From SB11 sp943370295 (GTDB lineage Bacteria > Bacteroidota > Bacteroidia > UBA8524), in NCBI GenBank assembly GCA_943370295.1, contig CALRQL020000001.1:434001-498000 (forward strand): a DNA stretch of 64,000 nt, in the 5' to 3' direction. Shown piece by piece: positions 9,510 to 20,382 of the stretch. Within the stretch, counting starts at the first letter, position 1. Each line of letters starts with the position of its first letter. Both the position numbers and the translations under genes were made by a program. The notes under the pieces were generated by a model, which searched no databases, was not told the DNA's origin, and saw only the letters and a program-made list of their open reading frames with translations.

Positions 9510-12500
9510 ATGAAAAATAAATTGTTTCAAAGTGCCTTTAACCTTTGTGTAGCTGCAATAGTATTGTTGCTGCCTGCATTGGTAAAAGCACAAAACGATG
9601 TAATGATTTCGTACGACTTCAATACAAGTTGTGCCGCACCTCCTGCGGGATGGTCTATCCAAAACGTTGACGGTGGTTGTACTTGGCGTTGCGGCGGTGG
9701 TATTTTGCAAAATAACCACTCATCGCAAAGTTGCAGCGGCGCAGCCGATGATTGGTTGATAACCCCCGAATTGAATTTTGACGAGTTCTTAAATGAGTAT
9801 ATCTCATTATCAATGGGCTCAAACTATAGCGGTGGGGCATTAAATGTTAGAATTTCAACCAACTATTCAGGTTCAGGAAGCCCGTATTCAGCCACTTGGT
9901 CAACTTTGGCCAGCTACACAGCCGGTTCTAATTATACCATAAATATTGGTAGCCAAACCGGAAAAGGATATATCGCTTTTCAATATACCTCTACAGGAAA
10001 CGGTACAGGTCAAGCGGCTTTGTATGCTATCTACAGCATGTCGGTAAAGGGTACAAAAAGCATATACATTACCAATCCTACTGTTAAAAATATTGATACT
10101 GCCAAAGCCGATTTAGGTGCCGAGGTAGTATTGGCCGGTCCTGCAACTGTTCTTGAAAGGGGCATTGTTTGGTCGTTAACTGCTAACCCGCTTAAAGGCG
10201 GTTCAGGTGTAACCCAAGTAAACGTTTCAGGAACTGATGGTGTGTTTGATACCACAGTTACAGGTTTGCCTACAGGAACAAGGATTTATTACAAAGGGTT
10301 TGTTACTGATGCCAGCAAAACGGTTTACACTACCGAGACTTCTTTTTTTACCCTCTCAGCTGAACCTTCAGCTTATCCTTTAACATTTACGGCTACAACT
10401 CAATCTAAGAACAGCATTAAGTTAGATTGGACACAAGTGCCCGATGCTAAAGGCTACATAGTTTTGCAACGTGCCCGTTTGGCTCCTACTGGAATTCCCA
10501 ACGATGCTACTGCTTATACCAATGGACAATTTATTGGCGATGGACAAGTAGTAGGGGTGTTTACAAGCAATGCTACTATCACCACTACCATTACAGGGTT
10601 GGTGCAAGGTACCCGTTACTATTACACATTATTTCCTTACAACTATAATCTAGCTAATAACGAAACCCGCAATTACAAAACTGCGGCTCCTGTGCCTACT
10701 GCTACGGATAGTACCTGGGGATATCCACCGTCGTACAATTCAGCCGTTGAAGGGGTTGCAGGTACAGGTGTGGTAGCCATATCAAGCCTTATGAACGATG
10801 CTACGGTAAACGATACTACCAAAGGTGTTTTGGCATGGAGAATACAATTGAAAGATGGGGGCTCAACCCTTAATGATATGGATGATTTGCCTACACAGAT
10901 TACCTCATTAGTGGTAAGACCCGGTGCAAAAAATACCGTTGCAAGCTGGTCTACCGCTATACAATCGGTGGGATTGTTTGATGACAGCACGGGTGCTCTT
11001 ATCAAGCAAGGTTCAGTAGGCGCTAACACGATTACTTTCAACTCGATAAATGTGGTTGCTCAAGACAACAACTACAGGCCAATGTCGGTAAGGTTGTCGC
11101 TACGTAAAACAGTATTGACTGATAACAGCCGTTTCCATTTTAAGATAGATTCTGCTGATGTAATGGTGAGGGGATTCTTAGAAAGCTCACAAACCTATAA
11201 TTTCAGCACTCTTTCGGATACGCTTAAAAACAGCATTGAAGTACTTGCTACCAAGCTAAGTTTCTTAACCACCATGCCTACCCCAATTGAGGCTGGAGCA
11301 TTCATTACTCAGCAGCAGGTGGTGGCTGTGGATACTTTTGGTAGTCGTGATATTGATTATACCGGTGCTATTTCAGTTTCATCTATCGGTAATGCACTTA
11401 TTGCTTCGCCACGCGTTGTAAATGCTGTGAGCGGTTTGGCTGCTTTTGATACCGTAAGGTTCTTTAAGGCTATGTCAACCGATACCCTTATAGCAATGGC
11501 TTCCGGCCTGATAAATGGCAAGAGCAGCAGGTATGTGGTTGAAAACTCTAAACGCTCAGATATAGCTGTTGACGGTTCATTCATCTACCCGCAAAATATT
11601 CAGCACCTTACCAATAAAGATACCGGTGTTATTACCACTACAAATTCACTAGAGGTATTCAGCCTTCGTTTACGCGATGGCGGCGGAAGCCCTGATAACG
11701 ATTTTGAGCCTACTACACTTTCAGCACTTACCTTTAGCGTGGGCAACTCATACGCCATTGGCAAAGCTGCGTTGGTAGCCAACGGTGTCAAAATTGCCGA
11801 AGTAACCACAGTAGGTTCAACCATACAGTTTACCAATATAAACCTGGTTGCCAATGATAACGATTCGGTTCGTTTTTCATTGCACGTAACGTTTAAAGGT
11901 ACAGTAACCGACGGACATCGTGTAACATTTACTATTACTTCGGCCACTGTAGGTGCTACTGGTTCATTGCTTGCGGCTACAAATGCCGGCGGTGCTACCA
12001 GCTCAACGCTGTATAACGATAACAAAATTGATATTACCGCCAGCCGTTTGGCGTTTGTGAAACAACCTGTAAACGTTGCGCGCGGTAGTATTATGTATCC
12101 TTTTGTAACTGTGCAAACCCTTGATGCGGAAGGTAATATAGATAATGCCGGACGTGGGATAACACTGGAAGCAAACGGTACAGCCTTTAATTTTTCTGCC
12201 CTGAATGCAGTGGGCGTAATACCTACCAAAGCGGTAGCAGAGTTTACCAAACTGATATTTGACGTGCCCACCACGGGTGCTACACTTATTGCCCGCTCGG
12301 CAGGTTTAGACAGCGCCATCAGTAATCCTTTTAATGTGTTGTTACCCGTATGGTTCCGTTCTGTAAAATCAGGTAACTGGTCGGATATGTCGGTATGGGA
12401 ACAAACTACTGATTTCGGTACTAATTGGGTAGCCGCTACGGATACTCCCAACTACAGCGAACACGGTTTTGTAACCATCAGCAACGGCGATACTGTGAAA

Positions 12501-15482
12501 ATGAACGGTATTTCTGCCGCTGCAAATACAGTGGATGAACTTACCATTGAAAAGGGTGCTGTATTGGTAACCCCATCGGTAGCTCCGTTCAAACTTGCGG
12601 TGAACGATGCTTTTGGTGATGATATAACTGTTGAAGGAACCTTGTTACACAACAACGGCCAATCAATTGGTGGTTTAGATATTGCTGTGCCTGCAAGCAT
12701 TGCAGTAAAAAGGGGCGGTGTAATTGAGCTTGCCTCATTTGGTGATGCTGCCGATTGGGCAGGAAACACCAATATCAGGTTTGAAGATAGTGCAGTGTAC
12801 GTTCACAATACCACTATTGCAAACACCATCAGTCCTGCTGTGATGTTCCCCAATGCAGCTGCTAACGAGGTAGCCATTTTTAGGGTAGCACAAAACAACA
12901 CGTTCCCCGGTTCAGCCATGAATGCAAACAGCCCGTTGGTAATAAACGGCTTGCTTGCAATAGATAACAATACAACATTAACCATTGGTGGTAACGGCGA
13001 GAGAGGTTTGCGTAACGGTATTGCCGGCGCAGGAGACCTTGTTATAGTTAATTCTGCTAAAACTCGTATTACGGATGTGGCTCAACTGAGCGGTATAGGT
13101 TCGATACAGGTGAACAGTGCCGCAGCTATATTCCAAATAGCTGCTTCAAGTCAAACCGAATTGTTAAATAACAAAACCATCACAACTACTGCTAATAATG
13201 GTATTCGTGTGGCCGGCCAATTAAACGGTTTCGTTAACGGTTTCACAGGCAATGCCGCTACTATTATTGAAAGTAACGCAACAATTATCACCGCACACTC
13301 GCAAGGTGTAAGTGGTTTGTTTGCCAATACAGGTGCTAAAACCATTCAGCCTGCCAATTATGTATTTAATGGTACTGCTGTGCAAAACAGCGGTAGCCTT
13401 AACGGCAACGTTGCCCGCACAGTAAAAGTGAGCAACAACAACGGCTTGGTGTTGACCGATAACCTAACTATTGCCGATACATTATTTATTGGGGCAGGTA
13501 ATATTACCACAAGCCCAAGCAACTTACTTACTATTAACGGCAATGGTGTGATTGATGGTTATTCAGCCGCAAGCTACATTAACGGCCCTGTGAAAGTTTG
13601 GGTGGATAGCGCTGAAACAGTGCAATTGCCCGTAGGTAAAGCAATTTATGCTTCTGTAAATTATACTGCTGATAATGCAAATACTTGGGTAACGCTGGAG
13701 TATGTAGGCAATACACCAAACAACAACGGTTTTGATACGGCTAAGCGTGGCGAAGGCCTTGCTGCGGTGAAAGCCAACGAATACTGGAAAATAAGCACTT
13801 CAAATACAGTTGAAGGGCGTATTGAAGTGCCTTTCACAACTAACTCAGCCATTACAGGTGTTGACGCGTTGAACATTCGTGTAGTAAGCTGGAACGGTAC
13901 CCGTTGGATAAGTGAAGGCCCTGTGCGCAGGACTGCAAATGCCAACGGTGTTCAATCGGATGTATTGAATAACTATACCGTATTTACTATTGGTGTGGAT
14001 TCTGCTTGTATCATTCCTGCTGCTCCTGCATTTACTACGTTAAACGTATGTAATGGCAATACCGCAAACCTTACTGCCACCGGAAACGGTTTTATCCGAT
14101 GGTTTGCAGCTATGAACGATGAAAAGCCTTTTGCCATTGGCAATACCGTTAATGCGGGTGTAATATTTATTAATACTGTGTTTTATGCTGAGGTGAAAAA
14201 CATCGGTTGTATAAGCAACCGCGTGGCTTATCCGGTTAAAATAAATGCAATTCCGGTTGCTCCTTTTGTAAGCGGTACTACCCAATTGTGCTACAACCAA
14301 TCGGTGCAATTAGCAGCCGATACCAACGGAACACACAACTGGTACAACGATGTAAATGCAACCACCGCACTATTTACCGGCGATGTATTAACAAGCAGCC
14401 CGCTTACTAAAGACACTTCTTTCTATGTAGAAAAAGTAGTAATCGGTTGCCCAAGTACCCGCACCCGTGTTGATGTGGCTGTAAGAGCACAAATACAAAA
14501 TCCTTTCAGCATAGGTGCTGAGGTGTGTGCAGGCACTCCTGCGGTTGTAAAAGCTACTGCTAACGAAGACATCCGTTGGTTTATCGACGGCACCACAACG
14601 ATACCTTTCTTTACCGGTGAGCGATTTAATACTGCCAACCTGTTTGCTACCACTACATACTTCTTAGAAGCTTTTGAAGGTGCTTGCAAAAGCCAACGTG
14701 TACCCGTTACCGTTGATGTGCTTGCCTTGCCTGCTGCCCCAACGCTTACCCAACCTGCTGTTTGCGAAGGTTCTTCGGCACAGGTAAATGCTACAGCCAG
14801 TGGCAAAGTATATTGGTTCAACGATAATACTGCCACCATATCAGCCGATAGTGGTGCAGTATTCACTACACCCGCACTTAATACCAGCCGTACTTACTAT
14901 GCAAACGTGTTCGACGGTAAGTGTTACAGTCCTAAGGCTTCAGCGGTGGTAACAGTTTATACAATTCCTGTTAATGCTGCGTTTACAGCGGCATCGTATG
15001 TTGCGACCAATCAGCCCACTGTGATACAAACCGCTACAACTGCTCAGTATTACACCTGGGATTTTGGAACTGATGCAACCCCTCAAACTGCATCAGGTGT
15101 TGGTCCTCACAATGTTAAATGGGCAAGCCAAGGTACCAAAACCATCACCATGAAGGTATGGAACGGTAATACTGCCGTGGCCTGTTCTACAGAGGTACAA
15201 AAAACCGTAGCCGTTGGCCCCGGTTTAGGTATCGAAAGTGTAAACGGTGCGCAGATAATAGTATATCCTAACCCTATTAGCCAAGGAGAACTGAATATCA
15301 GCTTGCCTGCTGAAGAGCAAGCGGTAATCAGTGTAACTGATGCAACAGGAAGATTGGTTTGGAAAGGTGAAACAAACGCCCGTGAAACTGCTGTAAATGT
15401 GAGCGGTTGGGCTGCCGGAATCTACTTTGTAAACATCAGCACCAATGGCTATAACCAAACGGTGAAAATTGATAAACAATAA
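9510..15482 (+). CDS. Giant T9SS-exported multi-domain surface protein, paralogue of the preceding gene (1990 aa)
   Basis: A signal peptide ends near residue 27 (ALVKAQ). Residues ~30-180 resemble a cleaved-adhesin/MAM-like (choice-of-anchor J) domain with the typical PAGW and DDWLITPE motifs and several cysteines; the preceding paralogue has a different module here. From ~residue 185 the two proteins match in order: FN3-like segments with LERGIVWS and SKNSIKLDWTQV, a beta-solenoid region beginning SGNWSDMSVWE at ~947, four CHU_C-type Ig repeats from ~1504, a PKD-like module at ~1851 and a type A sorting domain from ~1918 (VYPNP, AAGIYFVN). The gene starts 20 bases after its paralogue, which suggests tandem duplication and co-transcription. 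T9SS export is well supported; adhesive function is inferred from architecture only. Confidence 0.88.
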   Translation: MKNKLFQSAFNLCVAAIVLLLPALVKAQNDVMISYDFNTSCAAPPAGWSIQNVDGGCTWRCGGGILQNNHSSQSCSGAADDWLITPELNFDEFLNEYISLSMGSNYSGGALNVRISTNYSGSGSPYSATWSTLASYTAGSNYTINIGSQTGKGYIAFQYTSTGNGTGQAALYAIYSMSVKGTKSIYITNPTVKNIDTAKADLGAEVVLAGPATVLERGIVWSLTANPLKGGSGVTQVNVSGTDGVFDTTVTGLPTGTRIYYKGFVTDASKTVYTTETSFFTLSAEPSAYPLTFTATTQSKNSIKLDWTQVPDAKGYIVLQRARLAPTGIPNDATAYTNGQFIGDGQVVGVFTSNATITTTITGLVQGTRYYYTLFPYNYNLANNETRNYKTAAPVPTATDSTWGYPPSYNSAVEGVAGTGVVAISSLMNDATVNDTTKGVLAWRIQLKDGGSTLNDMDDLPTQITSLVVRPGAKNTVASWSTAIQSVGLFDDSTGALIKQGSVGANTITFNSINVVAQDNNYRPMSVRLSLRKTVLTDNSRFHFKIDSADVMVRGFLESSQTYNFSTLSDTLKNSIEVLATKLSFLTTMPTPIEAGAFITQQQVVAVDTFGSRDIDYTGAISVSSIGNALIASPRVVNAVSGLAAFDTVRFFKAMSTDTLIAMASGLINGKSSRYVVENSKRSDIAVDGSFIYPQNIQHLTNKDTGVITTTNSLEVFSLRLRDGGGSPDNDFEPTTLSALTFSVGNSYAIGKAALVANGVKIAEVTTVGSTIQFTNINLVANDNDSVRFSLHVTFKGTVTDGHRVTFTITSATVGATGSLLAATNAGGATSSTLYNDNKIDITASRLAFVKQPVNVARGSIMYPFVTVQTLDAEGNIDNAGRGITLEANGTAFNFSALNAVGVIPTKAVAEFTKLIFDVPTTGATLIARSAGLDSAISNPFNVLLPVWFRSVKSGNWSDMSVWEQTTDFGTNWVAATDTPNYSEHGFVTISNGDTVKMNGISAAANTVDELTIEKGAVLVTPSVAPFKLAVNDAFGDDITVEGTLLHNNGQSIGGLDIAVPASIAVKRGGVIELASFGDAADWAGNTNIRFEDSAVYVHNTTIANTISPAVMFPNAAANEVAIFRVAQNNTFPGSAMNANSPLVINGLLAIDNNTTLTIGGNGERGLRNGIAGAGDLVIVNSAKTRITDVAQLSGIGSIQVNSAAAIFQIAASSQTELLNNKTITTTANNGIRVAGQLNGFVNGFTGNAATIIESNATIITAHSQGVSGLFANTGAKTIQPANYVFNGTAVQNSGSLNGNVARTVKVSNNNGLVLTDNLTIADTLFIGAGNITTSPSNLLTINGNGVIDGYSAASYINGPVKVWVDSAETVQLPVGKAIYASVNYTADNANTWVTLEYVGNTPNNNGFDTAKRGEGLAAVKANEYWKISTSNTVEGRIEVPFTTNSAITGVDALNIRVVSWNGTRWISEGPVRRTANANGVQSDVLNNYTVFTIGVDSACIIPAAPAFTTLNVCNGNTANLTATGNGFIRWFAAMNDEKPFAIGNTVNAGVIFINTVFYAEVKNIGCISNRVAYPVKINAIPVAPFVSGTTQLCYNQSVQLAADTNGTHNWYNDVNATTALFTGDVLTSSPLTKDTSFYVEKVVIGCPSTRTRVDVAVRAQIQNPFSIGAEVCAGTPAVVKATANEDIRWFIDGTTTIPFFTGERFNTANLFATTTYFLEAFEGACKSQRVPVTVDVLALPAAPTLTQPAVCEGSSAQVNATASGKVYWFNDNTATISADSGAVFTTPALNTSRTYYANVFDGKCYSPKASAVVTVYTIPVNAAFTAASYVATNQPTVIQTATTAQYYTWDFGTDATPQTASGVGPHNVKWASQGTKTITMKVWNGNTAVACSTEVQKTVAVGPGLGIESVNGAQIIVYPNPISQGELNISLPAEEQAVISVTDATGRLVWKGETNARETAVNVSGWAAGIYFVNISTNGYNQTVKIDKQ

Positions 15483-15514
15483 AAAACAACAGTGAGGGGG
15501 ATTTTGAGCGCGTA

Positions 15515-18500
15515 ATGAAAATAGGAATTTTAAGATATATTGTTCTGATAAGTGGATTGCTTACCCTTGCAGCTACAAAGCTGCAAGGGCAGGTGACTGC
15601 TGCTTTTACTGCCGATGCTACATCGGGTTGTTCTCCAAAACTGATAAAATTTACCGATAATTCAACGGGTAATATCACATCTTGGCAATGGAGCTTTGGT
15701 AACAGTGCCACATCTACACTTCAAAACCCCGTTATTATCTATACATCACCCGGAACTTACACCGTGAGCCTTACGGTGAGCGGTCCCGGTGGTACAAACA
15801 CACTTACAAAAACAGCTTACATTACTGTTTTTGATAATCCCAAAGCCGATTTTACGGTGAATACTGCCGTTGGATGCCAGCATTCTCAGTTTTCGCTCAC
15901 CAATACATCCACTTTGAGTGGTAATGGAGCTGCAATTACCAATTACTTTTGGGATTTAGGAGATGGTAATACAAGTACCACAAAAGACCCTTCGCATGCC
16001 TATCATGTAGCAGGGGCAATGACTGTGAGCCTGCGCATTAAAGATGCCAATGGCTGCGAGTCATTCAAAGAAATTCAGAAAGCTATACAGGTAAACCCAA
16101 CTCCTGCGGTGGCTTTCACGGCGGATAAACCCGCTTCTTGTATCACACCGGCACAAGTAAACTTTACCAACCAAACCTCAGGTAGTAACCTTGCCTATAG
16201 CTGGGATTTGGGTAATAACACTACATCTACGGCAACAGATCCTTCGGCAAGCTATACCGCCGCAGGAAACTATACAGTAAAACTGGTGGCTGTTAATACT
16301 GTAACCGGGTGTAAAGACTCACTAACCAAGAGTAATTTTGTTACTGCCGGTAATAATGTGGTTGATTTTAGCCCTTCAACGGCGCAAGGGTGTAAAGATA
16401 TTCCGCTAACGTTTACCATTATCGGCAGTGGCACTCCGCAAAGTGTGTTGTGGGATTTTGGTGATGGCAACGCCTCCAATAGCAGCCCCGCACAAAATAC
16501 CTACACAAGCGCGGGAATGCGCACTGTGAAACTGATAGTAACTTTTGCAGGCGGTTGTGCCGACACAGTTAAAAAGCAACTAATGATTGATGATGTGCCC
16601 GTTACGGACTACACCATGAATCCCCGCCGGAACTGTAAAACTCCGTTTAACGTTACGTTTACTAACAATACAGCGGGGCACGGTTCGTTTTGGGAGTTTG
16701 GCGACGGCGATACTTCATCGCAGCGCAACATTATTCATACATACACATCTCACGGTCCTTTTATAATCAAGTTTACCACCATTACTCCCGGTGGGTGCAG
16801 GGCTACGCAAACGGATACCATTGATTTTAAACCCGAAGTATTGGTAAAGCCTACTCCAAGGCAGGTATGTGCCGATTCTGCAACGGTGAAATTTGATTAT
16901 ACCACCAACCCCGCAGGGGCAACGGCTTTTTCGTGGGATTTTGCCGACGGTAATACGTCAACACAAGCCAAACCTTCGCATTTCTTTAATCAAGGAGAGT
17001 ACATCGTGAAGCTTACGGTTACCTATTCCGATGGTTGCAAAGCCACAGGACAGGACACGGTAAGTATTTTTACCAAGCCTATTCCAGATTTTAAGGCTGA
17101 TAAGCAGGACGAGTGCGTGAAGAAACGCATCACCTTTACCAATAAATCGCAAAACTATACCAAGTTTGAGTGGGATTTTGGTGACGGTATCAAAGATACG
17201 TTGCAGGTAAACCCTCAACATCTGTACAGCAACTGGGCTAAAATTCTTGAATTGCCCGATTCGTTTGATATTAAACTTACCCTGTGGAACGGCACTTGCC
17301 AAAAAGACACCACCATTACCCAATACATCAACATCGACCCGCCTTTGGCGTGGATACAAACCGACAATATGGAAGGGCTGTATTGTGATACACCTGCTCA
17401 AGTTCGGTTTTTTGATGTTTCGCGCTACAAAAACCCTCGTGATACCGTGGTTAGGGTGTGGTTTTTTAACGACCCCAAAGCCTTTAAAATCAGTAACCAA
17501 CAGTGTACCACCGATACCAAAAACGGGTTAAACGTGGGTAAGAATTGTAACTACTCGGTAGATTCATTACCTACACATACCTACACGGCAATCGGCGATT
17601 ATCCTGTGAAGCTGTGGTTGTTTAGTGTACGTACGGGTTGCAGAGACTCAATGATTTATGATGTGCGGGTACGGCCAAAATTCAGAGCAAACTTTAAACT
17701 CTCTGATACTACAGGATGTGCACCGCTTACTGTAAACTTTGACGATACCACTACTCGCAGCCGCAAATGGTTTTGGGATTTTGGCGACCCTGCCCTTGAT
17801 GGCGACACGGCCATCATTCAAAAACCTTCTTATAAATACACCATTCCGGCGGTGTACGATGCTAAACTGACCGCTACCGATAAAGACGGTTGTACAGCTT
17901 CGGCAACGCGAAAAATATATGTGAAAGGGCCTCGGGCTAACTTTAAAACCGTAGGTAGGATATGTCCTCCCGATTCGGTGGCGTTTTTTGATATTTCAAC
18001 CAAAACCGATAGTCTTTCAAAGTGGACATGGAAATTTGGGGATAAAGGCAAAGCTCCCGCTGATACCAGCAATCTTCGTCACCCAAAATACAAATTTTCA
18101 GCATTGGGAACTTACTTAGTAACTCTTACCGTGTCAGACAAAATAGGTTGTTCGCACAGCCTTACCCGTGTTATTGAGTATGCCCCGCCCAAACCGGTAT
18201 TTATGGTAGTTCCCGATGTGTTGTGTGCGGGCACTACGGCAAGTTTTCAAAACTATACCGTTGGCGGGTTAAACAACCGTTATCACTGGCGTTTTGGCGA
18301 CGGGGATACCTCAAATGTTATCAATCCTTCGCACGTATACAACGATACAGGCAAATACGATGTGTTTTTGCGGGTGAGGAGGAACGACGGCTGTGAGGAT
18401 TCTATCACAGTTAAAAAGGCAATCAATGTGGTAAAACCACAGGTTGATTTTTCAGTGAACCAAAGCAAGGGACTTTGTCCTCCGTTTGCCGTGGTGTTTA

Positions 18501-20374
18501 CCATCAGCCAAACCGATGATGTGGATGAATACTATTGGGATTTTGGCGACAGCAGCTATTCAACCGTAAAAAATCCGACACATACCTATAATAAGCCTGG
18601 TAAATACACTGTATCAGTGCGGGTGAAGAGTATAGGAGGTTGCTACGACAGCATTATTAAACAAGACTTTATTACTGTAGGCGGACCTACCGGAACATTT
18701 AGCTTTACACCCAACGATGGTTGCAAGCCTTTGAAGGTTAAATTGAAAGCTAACGGTAGCACCGATGCGGTACTATACACTTGGGATTACGGCGACGGGC
18801 AATTGGATTACCTGAATACAGACACCGCCACGCACGTGTACAAAGTGAACGGTATTTTCAGACCCAAACTGATACTTACCGATAGCAATAATTGCTCGCT
18901 TACCTATTTTACCGATGATTCCATTACTATTATTAACGGTGCCGCAGTGGCCTTTACCACAAGCAATCTCACAATTTGCGCCGGCGGAACAGTAACATTT
19001 ACAGATAACAGCTCGCCTTCAGGGGCTATTACCCAACGCAATTGGTTTGTAAACGATACATTGAGAGGCTCGGGTAATAACCTGCAACGTCAGTTTGTTG
19101 ATACCGGAAAATTCAATGTAAAACTGGTCGTAAACGATACTTTGGGTTGCCAAACTGATAGTAGCGTTGTGGTAACGGTTAAAGCACAACCTGTAATTAC
19201 TATCAGCCCTGATACATCCATTTGTTTTGGTAACAGTACCCAATTAAGTGTTAGCGGAGGCGAAAGTTACAAGTGGTCTCCATCGGGCAGCCTTAATAAC
19301 GATACTTTGGCCTCACCCACTGCACAGCCCATAAACACTACTGTGTATAGCGTAGTGGCAAAAGCAGGAGCAGGATGCCCAGATGTAACTAAAAATGTTA
19401 CGGTTACAATACTGCCTTTGCCTTCCGTTGATGCGGGAGTAAAGAAAACCATTTGCGAGGGAGACACGACTACATTAACCGCCACGGGAGCTATTAACTA
19501 TACTTGGGAATATTCTCCCTTTTTAAGTGATACCTCGTCGGCTTCAACACTCGCCTATCCGCCTGCTACAGCATACTTTAAGGTGTATGGTACAGATGCA
19601 AACGGCTGCACTTTTTACGATAGTGTGCAAGTAGAATCGGTAATTGCGCCCGACCCACAGATTGCAGGCCCTGCAAAGGTTTGTTTCGGTTCGCAAACTA
19701 CGTTAACCGCTAACGGCGGAGATGCTTTTTTATGGAACACAGGTGCAACTACCGCAAGCATTAATGTGGTAATGACTAAAAACGAATCGTTTTGGGTGAA
19801 ATCTACTTTGTTGGGTTGCCCGGGAGGAGAAGATACTATTGATGTTGAGGTAGATAACTCCGTGTTTGATGCGGATTTTACGCTGCAAAAAGATACTTTT
19901 TATGCAGGTGAACTTATCGGTATTACCAATAATAGTTTCGGTGCTGTAAAATATTCTTGGAACACCGACGGACGCACTTATACCGATTCGTTACCCAAAA
20001 TTACATACCGTAACGAGGGAGAGTATCAACTACGCCTTACTGCACAATCAGCTACAGGCTGTTTTGATAGCACTGCCCGCACAGTAATTGTAGTGCCCGA
20101 TTTCATCTATTTCCCCACGGCATTTACACCAAGTGGTGATTTCTTAAACGATTGGTACAAATACTTTGCTCCTTATGAGCTGGCTGAAGTACACTTTATG
20201 ATTTACGACCGCTGGGGCGAGTTGGTGTTTGAAGCTAAAGACCAAAACACCTTATGGGACGGTAGTTTCAAAGGCAAACCCTTGCCTGACGGCGTGTATG
20301 TATATATGTTTTTTGCCCACAAGCCATCAGGCCAGATTGTTACTGCCAGAGGCAACATTACACTGATTAGATAA
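15515..20374 (+). CDS. PKD-repeat adhesin with gliding motility-associated C-terminal domain (type B T9SS cargo)
   Basis: A 1619-residue protein with a signal peptide ending about residue 26 (TKLQGQ). About twelve PKD-type domains fill residues ~30-1190, marked by WDFGDG-like motifs such as WDLGDGNTS, WEFGDGDTS and WDYGDGQ. More divergent Ig-like repeats with CFGNSTQL and CEGDTTTL follow. The last ~85 residues (FTPSGDFLNDWYK, YDRWGELVFE, WDGSFKGK, PDGVYVY) are the gliding-motility-associated C-terminal domain, the type B T9SS signal used by SprB-like adhesins. Type B cargo is known to need a cognate PorP/SprF protein, and one lies two genes downstream. The next gene begins 8 bases after the stop. 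It resembles SprB in type but is much shorter, so I do not assign that symbol. Cell-surface display is likely; the ligand is unknown. Confidence 0.88.
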   Translation: MKIGILRYIVLISGLLTLAATKLQGQVTAAFTADATSGCSPKLIKFTDNSTGNITSWQWSFGNSATSTLQNPVIIYTSPGTYTVSLTVSGPGGTNTLTKTAYITVFDNPKADFTVNTAVGCQHSQFSLTNTSTLSGNGAAITNYFWDLGDGNTSTTKDPSHAYHVAGAMTVSLRIKDANGCESFKEIQKAIQVNPTPAVAFTADKPASCITPAQVNFTNQTSGSNLAYSWDLGNNTTSTATDPSASYTAAGNYTVKLVAVNTVTGCKDSLTKSNFVTAGNNVVDFSPSTAQGCKDIPLTFTIIGSGTPQSVLWDFGDGNASNSSPAQNTYTSAGMRTVKLIVTFAGGCADTVKKQLMIDDVPVTDYTMNPRRNCKTPFNVTFTNNTAGHGSFWEFGDGDTSSQRNIIHTYTSHGPFIIKFTTITPGGCRATQTDTIDFKPEVLVKPTPRQVCADSATVKFDYTTNPAGATAFSWDFADGNTSTQAKPSHFFNQGEYIVKLTVTYSDGCKATGQDTVSIFTKPIPDFKADKQDECVKKRITFTNKSQNYTKFEWDFGDGIKDTLQVNPQHLYSNWAKILELPDSFDIKLTLWNGTCQKDTTITQYINIDPPLAWIQTDNMEGLYCDTPAQVRFFDVSRYKNPRDTVVRVWFFNDPKAFKISNQQCTTDTKNGLNVGKNCNYSVDSLPTHTYTAIGDYPVKLWLFSVRTGCRDSMIYDVRVRPKFRANFKLSDTTGCAPLTVNFDDTTTRSRKWFWDFGDPALDGDTAIIQKPSYKYTIPAVYDAKLTATDKDGCTASATRKIYVKGPRANFKTVGRICPPDSVAFFDISTKTDSLSKWTWKFGDKGKAPADTSNLRHPKYKFSALGTYLVTLTVSDKIGCSHSLTRVIEYAPPKPVFMVVPDVLCAGTTASFQNYTVGGLNNRYHWRFGDGDTSNVINPSHVYNDTGKYDVFLRVRRNDGCEDSITVKKAINVVKPQVDFSVNQSKGLCPPFAVVFTISQTDDVDEYYWDFGDSSYSTVKNPTHTYNKPGKYTVSVRVKSIGGCYDSIIKQDFITVGGPTGTFSFTPNDGCKPLKVKLKANGSTDAVLYTWDYGDGQLDYLNTDTATHVYKVNGIFRPKLILTDSNNCSLTYFTDDSITIINGAAVAFTTSNLTICAGGTVTFTDNSSPSGAITQRNWFVNDTLRGSGNNLQRQFVDTGKFNVKLVVNDTLGCQTDSSVVVTVKAQPVITISPDTSICFGNSTQLSVSGGESYKWSPSGSLNNDTLASPTAQPINTTVYSVVAKAGAGCPDVTKNVTVTILPLPSVDAGVKKTICEGDTTTLTATGAINYTWEYSPFLSDTSSASTLAYPPATAYFKVYGTDANGCTFYDSVQVESVIAPDPQIAGPAKVCFGSQTTLTANGGDAFLWNTGATTASINVVMTKNESFWVKSTLLGCPGGEDTIDVEVDNSVFDADFTLQKDTFYAGELIGITNNSFGAVKYSWNTDGRTYTDSLPKITYRNEGEYQLRLTAQSATGCFDSTARTVIVVPDFIYFPTAFTPSGDFLNDWYKYFAPYELAEVHFMIYDRWGELVFEAKDQNTLWDGSFKGKPLPDGVYVYMFFAHKPSGQIVTARGNITLIR

Positions 20375-20382
20375 AAACGGTT

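Noticed and set aside
11600..12451. A 283-codon open frame on the minus strand
   Set aside because: It lies wholly inside the 1990-residue T9SS protein gene; its product is low-complexity (Val/Ala/Thr/Ser-rich) and arises from codon bias of the Thr/Asn/Gly-rich protein on the other strand.
16958..17500. A 180-codon open frame on the minus strand
   Set aside because: Antisense to the PKD adhesin, with no recognisable motifs or start context.
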